Positions 19,104 to 28,482 of a DNA stretch of 64,000 nucleotides are shown in pieces (the stretch's first letter is position 1; the number at the start of each line of letters is the position of its first letter). The DNA is from Agromyces sp. G08B096 (GTDB taxonomy: Bacteria > Actinomycetota > Actinomycetes > Actinomycetales > Microbacteriaceae). Under the pieces are notes generated by a model. That model saw only the letters and a list, made by a program, of their open reading frames with translations, was not told where the DNA came from and did not search any database. Where the stretch lies: contig NZ_CP158374.1 of NCBI RefSeq assembly GCF_040267705.1, positions 1,612,001-1,676,000 on the forward strand, given 5' to 3'. Both the position numbers and the translations under genes were made by a program.

Positions 19104-22100
19104 GTGTCGCTCACCCCACCCTTCGCGAGGTTCGGCACCGTTCCGGCCGCCCAGGGCATGTACGACCCTGCGGCCGAGAAGGACGCCTGCGGTCTGGCCA
19201 TGGTCGCGACCCTGCGCGGGTCCGCCGGGCATGACATCATCACCGCCGCGCTCGACGCGCTCCGGCACCTCGAGCACCGCGGCGCCGTCGGCTCGGACGC
19301 GGGCACGGGTGACGGGGCCGGCATCATCACGCAGGTGCCGGACGCGTTCCTCCGTGAGGTCGCGGGCTTCGCACTGCCCCCCGCCGGACAGTACGCGGTC
19401 GGCAACGCCTTCCTCCCGGTCGACCCGACGACGCGCAGCCGCGTGAAGCAGCAGCTCGTGCAGATCGCCGCCTCCGAGGGGCTGCGCGTGCTCGGCTGGC
19501 GCGAGGTGCCTGTGCGGCCCGAAGAGCTCGGCACGCTCGCCCGCGCCGCGATGCCGGTCGTGCAGCAGCTGTACGTGGCATCCGCTGCGGAGCGCGATGG
19601 CGAGCACCTCGCCGGTATCGCACTCGACCGCCTCACCTTCCGCTTGCGCAAGCGCGCTGAACGCGAACTCGAGCTGTACTTCGCGTCGCTGTCGAGCCGG
19701 ACCCTCGTCTACAAGGGCATGGTCACGACGCTGCAGCTCGAGCCGTTCTACCCCGACCTCTCCGACGAGCGATTCACGTCGAAGCTGGCGCTCGTGCACT
19801 CGCGCTACTCGACGAACACGTTCCCGTCGTGGCCGCTCGCGCAGCCGTTCCGCATGATCGCGCACAACGGCGAGATCAACACCATCCAGGGCAACCGCAA
19901 CTGGATGCGGGCGCGCCAGTCGCAGCTCGAGTCCGAGCTGCTCGGCGACCTGTCGCCGATCATGCCGATCGTCACCGAGGGCGCGAGCGACTCCGCCTCG
20001 TTCGACGAGGTGGTGGAGCTGCTCACGCTCTCGGGTCGCAGCCTCCCGCACGCCGTCATGATGATGGTGCCGGAGGCATGGGAGAACCAGACCGAGATCG
20101 ACCCGGCTCGCCGGGCGTTCTACGAGTACCACTCGATGCTCATGGAGCCGTGGGACGGCCCCGCCGCGATCGTCTTCACCGACGGCTCGCTCGTGGGCGC
20201 GACCCTCGACCGCAACGGCCTGCGACCCGGGCGCTACGTCGTCACCGACGACGGCCTCGTGGTGCTCGCGAGCGAGATCGGCGTGCTCGACATCGAGCAG
20301 TCGCGCATCGTCCGGAAGGGCCGTCTGCAGCCGGGGCGCATGTTCCTCGTCGACACCGAGGCGGGCCGGCTCATCGAGGACGACGAGATCAAGTCGGAGC
20401 TCGCCGCATCGGCGCCCTGGGGCGACTGGCTCGAGGAGGGGCGCATCCGCCTCGCCGACCTGCCGGAGCGCGAGCACATCGTGCACCCGCCGGCCTCGGT
20501 GAACCGGCGCCAGAAGACCTTCGGCTACACCGAGGAGGAGGTGCGGATCCTCCTCACCCCGATGGCGCGGACCGGCCAGGAGCCGCTCGGCGCGATGGGA
20601 TCGGACACGCCGGTCGCCGTCCTCTCCGAGCGCCCCCGGCTGCTGTTCGACTACTTCACCCAGCAGTTCGCGCAGGTGACGAACCCGCCGCTCGACTCCA
20701 TCCGCGAGCAGGTCGTGACCTCGCTCGGCACCTCACTCGGACCCGAGCGGAACCTGCTCTCCGCGGGGCCCGAGCACGCCCGTCAGGTGTCGCTCGACTT
20801 CCCGGTGATCGACAACGACGAGCTCGCGAAGATCGTCCACATCGACCCGAACCCGGGCTCGACCACCACGCGCACGCTGCGCGGGCTCTACCGCGTCGAC
20901 GCCGGACCGGAGGCGCTCCGCGCCCGGCTCGCCGAGCTGTGCGCCGAGGCCGACGAGGCCATCGCCGAGGGCGCGGCGTTCATCGTGCTCTCCGACCGCG
21001 ACTCGACGAAGGACCTCGCGCCGATCCCGTCGCTGCTCATGCTGTCGGCCGTGCACCACCACCTCATCCGGTCCGGAGACCGCATGAAGGTGGGCCTCGT
21101 CGTCGAGGCGGGCGACGTGCGCGAGGTGCACCATGTCGCGCTGCTCGTCGGGTACGGGGCATCCGCCGTCAACCCGTACCTCGCCATGGAGTCCTGCGAA
21201 GACCTCGTGCGGTCCGGTGTCATCACGGGCGTCACCGCCGAGCAGGCCGTGCACAACGTGATCAAGGCGCTCGGCAAGGGCGTCCTCAAGATCATGTCGA
21301 AGATGGGGATCTCGACCATCTCGTCGTACGCGGGCGCTCAGGCGTTCGAGGCCGTCGGGCTCGCGCAGGAGTTCATCGACGAGTTCTTCACCGGCACCAC
21401 GTCGAAGCTCGGCGGCGTCGGGCTCGACGTCATCGCCGCGGAGAACCTCGCGCGGCACTCCGCGGCCTTCCCGATCGACGAGGCGGTTCGCGCGCACGAG
21501 CGGCTCGCGACCGGCGGCGAGTACCAGTGGCGCCGCGACGGGTCGCCGCACCTGTTCAACCCCGAGACGGTGTTCCGGCTGCAGCACTCGACGCGGACCC
21601 GGCGCTACGACGTCTTCCGCGAGTACACCTCGCTCGTCGACTCGCAGGCCGAGCAGCTGATGACCCTCCGCGGCATGTTCGCGCTCCGCACGGGCGTGCG
21701 CCCGCCCGTGCCGATCGACGAGGTCGAATCGGTCGCCTCGATCGTGAAGCGCTTCTCGACCGGGGCGATGAGCTACGGCTCGATCTCGAAGGAGGCGCAC
21801 GAGACGCTCGCCATCGCGATGAACCGGCTCGGCGCGAAGTCGAACACGGGCGAAGGCGGCGAAGACCTCGACCGTCTGCTCGACCCCGAGCGTCGCAGCG
21901 CGATCAAGCAGGTCGCGTCGGGCCGCTTCGGCGTCACGAGCATGTACCTCACGCACGCCGACGACATCCAGATCAAGCTCGCCCAGGGCGCGAAGCCCGG
22001 CGAGGGCGGTCAGCTGCCGCCGACGAAGGTCTACCCGTGGGTCGCCCGTACGCGGCACGCGACCGCGGGCGTCGGGCTCATCTCGCCGCCGCCGCACCAC

Positions 22101-23670
22101 GACATCTACTCCATCGAAGACCTCAAGCAGCTGATCTTCGACCTCAAGCGCGCGAACCCGAAGGCCCGCATCCACGTGAAGCTGGTCAGCCAGTCGGGCA
22201 TCGGCGCGGTGGCGGCCGGCACGGCGAAGGCCCTGGCCGACGTCATCCTCGTCTCCGGACACGACGGCGGCACCGGCGCGAGCCCGCTGAACTCGTTGAA
22301 GCACGCCGGCACGCCCTGGGAGCTCGGCCTCGCCGAGACCCAGCAGACGCTCATGCTGAACGGCATGCGCGACCGGGTGGTGGTCCAGGTCGACGGGCAG
22401 CTGAAGACGGGCCGCGACGTGGTCATCGGCGCGCTGCTCGGCGCCGAGGAGTTCGGCTTCGCCACGGCACCGCTCGTGGTCGAAGGGTGCGTGATGATGC
22501 GCGTCTGCCACCTCGACACCTGCCCCGTGGGCGTCGCCACGCAGAACCCCGAGCTCCGCAAGCGCTTCAGCGGCAAGCCCGAGTTCGTGGTGAACTTCTT
22601 CGAGTTCATCGCGCAGGAGGTGCGCGAGTACCTCGCCGCCCTGGGTTTCCGGTCGATCGACGAGATCGTCGGACGCCGCGAGCTGCTCGACGTCGACCGC
22701 GCCGTGCAGCACTGGAAGGCGTCGGGGCTCGACCTCACGCCCGTCCTCGTCGGCCCCGATTTCTCGGAGTCGGAGCCGCGCCGCAACGGGCGGACCCAGG
22801 ACCACGAGCTCGACGAGCACTTCGACAACGAGCTCATCCGGCGGAGCGCGATGGTGCTCGAGGGCGGCGGCACGATCCAGATCGAGCTGCCGATCAAGAA
22901 CACCGAGCGCGCCGTCGGCACGATGCTCGGCCACGAGGTGACGGCCCGCCACGGCGAGCACGGCTTGCCGGCCGGGTCCATCGACGTCACGCTCCGCGGC
23001 TCGGCCGGGCAGTCGTTCGGCGCGTTCCTGCCGAACGGCGTCACCCTCCGACTCGAGGGCGACTCCAACGACTACGTGGGCAAGGGGCTCTCGGGCGGTC
23101 AGATCGTCGTCCGCCCCGCACCCGACGCCGGCTTCGTCGCCGAGCGCAACGTCATCGCCGGCAACGTCATCGGCTACGGCGCGACGCGCGGCTCGATGTT
23201 CATCCGCGGCATCGTCGGCGAGCGGTTCCTCGTGCGCAACTCAGGGGCGACGGCCGTGGTCGAGGGCGTGGGCGACCATGCGCTCGAGTACATGACCGGT
23301 GGGCTGGCGTTGATCCTCGGCGAGACCGGGCGCAACCTCGGCGCCGGCATGTCCGGCGGGACCGCCTACGTGCTCGGCCTCCGGGAGGGCCGCGTCAACC
23401 GCGAGTCGCTCGCCGCCGGCGAGCTCGAGCTGCTCCCGCTCGGCAGCGCCGACCGTGAGATCGTGCGCGACCTGCTCGAGCAACACGTCTCGCACACCGG
23501 ATCGGCCGTGGCATCCCGCCTCCTCGAGGAGGGCGACGCCGCGTTCGACCGATTCACGAAGGTGCTGCCGCGCGACTACGCGGCGGTGCTCCGCACCCGT
23601 CAGACGGCGGTCGACGAGGGGCTCGACCCCGACGGCGACGTCGTGTGGACTCGGATCTTGGAGGTGACGG

Positions 23671-23678
<8 letters not shown>
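19104..23678 (+). CDS. gltB: Glutamate synthase (NADPH) large subunit
   Basis: Makes glutamate from glutamine and 2-oxoglutarate. GTG 19104 was chosen because GAGGA at 19091-19095 lies 8 bases upstream; the in-frame ATG at 19089 has no ribosome site. The product is 1524 residues. Cys29 in [12 protein letters not shown] is the predicted Ntn-nucleophile exposed after propeptide cleavage. Then come the glutaminase domain (to about 420), the central domain, the FMN/2-oxoglutarate domain ([20 protein letters not shown]), the 3Fe-4S cysteines in [19 protein letters not shown], and the C-terminal GXGXG beta-helix. It overlaps gltD by 8 bases. Confidence 0.98.
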
Positions 23679-25128
<1,450 letters not shown>

Positions 25129-25200
25129 CCGGTCCGGCGCCGCTCGGCGCCGACCACCGACCCGCGCTCCGGCGCGGAACATTTGGGAGCACACAACGAA

Positions 25201-26616
25201 ATGAGACGAGCGAAGATCGTCGCCACCCTCGGGCCGGCGACGTCGAGCTATGAGCAGATCCGCGCGATCATCGACGCGGGCGTGGACGTGGCGAGGATGA
25301 ATCTCAGCCACGGCAGCTACGACGTGCACGAGGGCGTCTACCAGAACGTCCGGAAGGCCGCGAACGACTCCGGCCGCGCGATCGCCGTCCTCGTCGACCT
25401 GCAGGGGCCGAAGATCCGCCTCGGGAAGTTCGAGGGCGGCCCGTACGACCTCGCCGAGGGCGACATCTTCAAGATCACGACCGAAGACGTCGTCGGCACC
25501 AAGGAGCTCGTCGGCACGACGTTCAAGGGCCTTCCGCAGGACGTCAAGCCCGGCGACTTCCTCCTCATCGACGACGGCAAGGTCCGCGTCGAGGTCCTCG
25601 AGACCGACGGCGTCGTCGTCACCACCAAGGTGATCGTCGCCGGTCCGGTGTCGAACAACAAGGGCATCAACCTCCCGGGCGTGGCCGTGAACGTGCCGGC
25701 GCTCTCCGAGAAGGACGAGGCCGACCTCCGCTGGGGCCTCGAGCTCGGTGCGGACCTCATCGCGCTCTCCTTCGTGCGCAACGCCGCCGACATCACCCGT
25801 GTGCACGAGATCATGGACGAGGTCGGCCGTCGAGTGCCGGTCGTGGCGAAGATCGAGAAGCCGCAGGCCGTCGACCACCTCGAGGAGATCATCGAGGCGT
25901 TCGACGCGATCATGGTCGCCCGTGGCGACCTTGGCGTCGAGCTTCCGCTCGAGGCCGTGCCGATCGTGCAGAAGCAGGCCGTCGAGATCGCGCGTCGCCT
26001 CGCGAAGCCGGTCATCGTCGCCACGCAGATGCTCGAGTCGATGATCCACAGCCCGGTGCCCACGCGCGCAGAGACCTCGGATGTCGCGAACGCCGTGCTC
26101 GACGGCACCGACGCGGTCATGCTCTCCGGCGAGACGAGCGTGGGGGAGTACCCGGTCGTCACCGTGAAGACGATGGCCCGCATCGTCGAGTCGACCGAGC
26201 AGCACGGCCTGGAGCGCGTGCCGAAGCTCGGCACGAAGCCCCGCACCCAGTCGGGTGCGATCACCGCCGCCGCGGTCGACATCGGCGACTTCGTCGACGC
26301 GAAGTACCTCTGCGTCTTCACGGAGTCGGGCGAGTCGGTCCGCCGGATGTCGCGGCTGCGGTCGCGAATCCCGATCCTCGCGTTCACGCCCGACCAGGCC
26401 ATCCGCCGCCGGATGTCGCTGTTCTGGGGCGTCGAGTCGTTCGTCGTCGACCGCGTCACCCACACCGATCAGATGGTCGGCCAGGTCGACGAGGTCCTGA
26501 AGAAGTCGGGCCGCGCCGTCGACGGCGACACCGTGGTCATCATCTCCGGGTCGCCTCCCGGCATCCCGGGCACCACGAACGACGTGCGCGTGCACAAGGT
26601 CGGCGAGGTGCTCTGA
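25201..26616 (+). CDS. pyk: Pyruvate kinase
   Basis: Converts phosphoenolpyruvate and ADP to pyruvate and ATP. The 471-residue protein begins MRRAKIVATLGPATSSYEQI; GGGAG at 25185-25189 serves as ribosome site. Conserved elements are MNLSHGSYDVH, VDLQGPKIRLG, the active-site IEKPQAVDHLEEI and MVARGDLGVELPLE, and VATQMLESMI. The C-terminal regulatory domain from about 340 is complete. A 15-bp stem hairpin follows 10 bases after the stop, so transcription probably ends here. Confidence 0.97.
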   Translation: MRRAKIVATLGPATSSYEQIRAIIDAGVDVARMNLSHGSYDVHEGVYQNVRKAANDSGRAIAVLVDLQGPKIRLGKFEGGPYDLAEGDIFKITTEDVVGTKELVGTTFKGLPQDVKPGDFLLIDDGKVRVEVLETDGVVVTTKVIVAGPVSNNKGINLPGVAVNVPALSEKDEADLRWGLELGADLIALSFVRNAADITRVHEIMDEVGRRVPVVAKIEKPQAVDHLEEIIEAFDAIMVARGDLGVELPLEAVPIVQKQAVEIARRLAKPVIVATQMLESMIHSPVPTRAETSDVANAVLDGTDAVMLSGETSVGEYPVVTVKTMARIVESTEQHGLERVPKLGTKPRTQSGAITAAAVDIGDFVDAKYLCVFTESGESVRRMSRLRSRIPILAFTPDQAIRRRMSLFWGVESFVVDRVTHTDQMVGQVDEVLKKSGRAVDGDTVVIISGSPPGIPGTTNDVRVHKVGEVL

Positions 26617-26626
26617 TCCGATCGGC

Positions 26627-26660
26627 CGAGGGCCGGCGTCCCGACGGACGCCGGCCCTCG
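26627..26660 (+). terminator. Strong hairpin terminator after pyk
   Basis: A perfect 15-bp GC-rich stem (26627-26641 with 26646-26660) around the loop CGAC starts 10 bases after the pyk stop. There is no long T run, which is usual in high-GC actinobacteria. It separates pyk from the alpha/beta hydrolase. Confidence 0.8.
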
Positions 26661-26723
26661 TCGTCGGCGCGGCGTCCGCACCGGCCGGAGTCGGCGCACC
26701 TATCGCGCCGGAGGTCGTCGTGC

Positions 26724-26729
26724 CAGAAT
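26724..26729 (+). promoter_or_regulatory. Putative -10 (CAGAAT) for the leaderless hydrolase gene
   Basis: CAGAAT ends 6 bases before ATG 26736, matching the leaderless spacing used by other genes here. No ribosome site precedes the ATG. Confidence 0.4.
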
Positions 26730-26735
26730 GCGGAC

Positions 26736-27614
26736 ATGGCCGTCGACGCGCAGCCGCGACGGGGGCGCCGGGCACCGGTGCTCGCGGAGCGATGGACCAG
26801 GATCGACGGCGTCCGCGTGTTCTACCGCGAGTCGCCGGAGCCGCCGGACGCGCCGGCGATGATGCACGTGCACGGGTTCGGGCTCTCGGGGCGGTATCTG
26901 CTGCCGACGGCGGAGCAGCTGCACACCGAGTTCCACACCCTCGTACCCGACCTGCCCGGGTTCGGCCGGAGCGGCCGGGCGCGCGGCGGGCTCGACGTCC
27001 GTGATCTGGCTGACGCGGCGGCGCGCTTCCTCGACGACCGGGGCATCGACCGGGTCACCCTGGTCGGCAATTCGATGGGATGCCCCGTCATCTGCGAGTT
27101 CGCGCATCACCACGGCGACCGCCTGGAGCGGGCGGTGCTGGTCTCGCCGGCAGGCGGCCTGCACAACCAACCGCTGACGCGGGCCATGCTGCAGCTCGCG
27201 CGCGACGGCGGGCGGGAGCCCGGGTCGCTCATCGGCGTGGCCGCGCCCGACTATCTGCGGTTCGGCGTGGCCAGCACCGCCCGGATGTTCCGGTCGCTGA
27301 CGAGGTACCCGTCGCTCGAGCGTCTGCTGGAGCTGGACGTGCCGGCCCTCGTCGTCATCGGGGATCGCGATCCGCTCATGCCATCGCGGGAGCGCATCGA
27401 GGAGGTGCTGCAGCGGATCGACAGCGCCGTGCTGGTCGTCACCGTCGGGGGAGCGGCGCACGCGATCAACTTCAGCCATCCTCGGGAGCTCGCGCACCTG
27501 ATCCGGTCGTTCACGGCCGACCGGCCGATCGCCGACGATCCGTCGGCGCCGGGGAGTGCGCACGTGATCGAGATCCACCGCGGGAAGCGCCATCCGCGCG
27601 CTCGGGAGAGCTGA
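26736..27614 (+). CDS. Alpha/beta hydrolase
   Basis: A 292-residue alpha/beta-hydrolase-fold protein of unknown substrate. The oxyanion motif is MHVHGFGLSG, the nucleophile elbow is LVGNSMGCPVICEF, the acid is probably in VVIGDRDPLMP, and the catalytic histidine in GGAAHAINFSHP, so the triad looks complete. No signal peptide or membrane segment is evident; a short arginine-rich N-terminus precedes the domain. It stands alone between the pyk terminator and a convergent tRNA gene, so context says little. Esterase, haloperoxidase-like or C-C hydrolase activity are all possible. Confidence 0.85.
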   Translation: MAVDAQPRRGRRAPVLAERWTRIDGVRVFYRESPEPPDAPAMMHVHGFGLSGRYLLPTAEQLHTEFHTLVPDLPGFGRSGRARGGLDVRDLADAAARFLDDRGIDRVTLVGNSMGCPVICEFAHHHGDRLERAVLVSPAGGLHNQPLTRAMLQLARDGGREPGSLIGVAAPDYLRFGVASTARMFRSLTRYPSLERLLELDVPALVVIGDRDPLMPSRERIEEVLQRIDSAVLVVTVGGAAHAINFSHPRELAHLIRSFTADRPIADDPSAPGSAHVIEIHRGKRHPRARES

Positions 27615-27660
27615 TCGAGCCGCCGTCGCACGCGGGAACCGGGTCGCCGCGTGCCTCCGG

Positions 27661-27743
27661 TGCCGGTGGTGGGGGTCGAACCCACACGCCCTTTCGGGCA
27701 AAGCATTTTGAGTGCTCCGCGTCTGCCATTCCGCCACACCGGC
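27661..27743 (-). tRNA. tRNA-Leu (anticodon CAA)
   Basis: Read on the minus strand, the gene starts GCCGGTGTGGCGGAATGG and ends with the complementary CACCGGC plus discriminator A. The seven-base anticodon loop is CTCAAAA, giving anticodon CAA for UUG codons. The long variable arm (GCCC-GAAA-GGGC) marks a class II tRNA, and the T arm contains GTTCGAC. The 3' CCA is not encoded (CCG follows), so it must be added by CCA nucleotidyltransferase. TTG is rarely used as a leucine codon in these GC-rich genes. Confidence 0.95.
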
Positions 27744-27757
27744 CAGAGGCCCCGGCC

Positions 27758-27763
27758 AGAATA
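27758..27763 (-). promoter_or_regulatory. Putative -10 (TATTCT) for tRNA-Leu
   Basis: On the minus strand TATTCT lies 14 bases before the mature 5' end of the tRNA, suitable for a short 5' leader removed by RNase P. It is only 3 bases from the oppositely directed TAGGCT of pdtaR. Confidence 0.5.
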
Positions 27764-27766
27764 CCG

Positions 27767-27772
27767 TAGGCT
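27767..27772 (+). promoter_or_regulatory. Putative -10 (TAGGCT) for leaderless pdtaR
   Basis: TAGGCT ends exactly 7 bases before the GTG of pdtaR in a 36-base gap shared with the divergent tRNA gene. Any -35 element would lie inside the tRNA gene. Confidence 0.6.
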
Positions 27773-27779
27773 TTCTGCC

Positions 27780-28385
27780 GTGACAGACAGCGAACCCACC
27801 CAGTCGGCGCCTCGGCGCGTCGTCGTCGCGGAAGACGAGTCGCTCATCCGGCTCGACATCGTCGAGATCCTCCGTGACAACGGCTTCGAGGTCGTCGGCG
27901 AGGCCGGAGACGGCGAGACGGCCGTCGCGCTCGCGACCGAGCTGCGCCCCGACCTCGTCATCATGGACGTGAAGATGCCCCAGCTCGACGGCATCTCGGC
28001 CGCGGAGCGGCTCTCGAAGGGCCACATCGCCCCGGTCGTGCTCCTCACCGCGTTCAGCCAGAAGGAGCTCGTCGACCGGGCGAGCGAGGCGGGCGCCCTC
28101 GCCTACGTCGTGAAGCCGTTCACGCCCAACGACCTGCTGCCGGCGATCGAGATCGCCCTCGCCCGGCACGCCCAGATCATCGCGCTCGAGGCCGAGGTCG
28201 GCGACCTCGTCGAGCGGTTCGAGACGCGCAAGCTCGTCGACCGCGCGAAGGGCCTGCTGAACGAGAAGATGGGCCTCACCGAGCCCGAGGCGTTCCGGTG
28301 GATCCAGAAGGCGTCGATGGACCGACGCCTGACGATGCGCGACGTCTCGCAGGCGATCATCGAGCAGCTCTCCGCCAAGAAGTAG
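27780..28385 (+). CDS. pdtaR: ANTAR-domain response regulator, PdtaR family
   Basis: A 201-residue response regulator. The receiver domain (about 13-130) has acidic pocket AEDES, phosphoacceptor Asp in DLVIMDVKMP, LLTAFS and the conserved lysine in YVVKPF. The C-terminal ANTAR domain (about 145-200, LVDRAKGLLNEKMGLTEPEAFRWIQ) binds paired RNA stem-loops and antiterminates transcription when the regulator is phosphorylated. In M. tuberculosis the PdtaS kinase is its partner; no kinase is nearby here, so it is an orphan as in mycobacteria. GTG 27780 is chosen from the family start and the -10 seven bases upstream. The targets are not visible in this window. Confidence 0.93.
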   Translation: MTDSEPTQSAPRRVVVAEDESLIRLDIVEILRDNGFEVVGEAGDGETAVALATELRPDLVIMDVKMPQLDGISAAERLSKGHIAPVVLLTAFSQKELVDRASEAGALAYVVKPFTPNDLLPAIEIALARHAQIIALEAEVGDLVERFETRKLVDRAKGLLNEKMGLTEPEAFRWIQKASMDRRLTMRDVSQAIIEQLSAKK

Positions 28386-28470
28386 GGGCACGACGCCTCA
28401 CCCCGGGTGCCGCGACGGATGCTCCGTCGCGGCATCCGTCGTCTCGTCGGGACGTGTCGGCGGCCGCTTG

Positions 28471-28476
28471 TAGGCT
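28471..28476 (+). promoter_or_regulatory. Putative -10 (TAGGCT) for leaderless polA
   Basis: TAGGCT lies 6 bases before GTG 28483 and only 3 before ATG 28480. By the spacing seen at the other genes, the transcript would begin at or after the GTG, making it the likelier start. Confidence 0.5.
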
Positions 28477-28482
28477 GTCATG

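Noticed and set aside
20733-22961. 742-residue open frame on the minus strand inside gltB
   Set aside because: It lies wholly within the glutamate synthase gene; composition (Asp/Arg/Leu/Val runs) is what antisense reading of high-GC codons gives.
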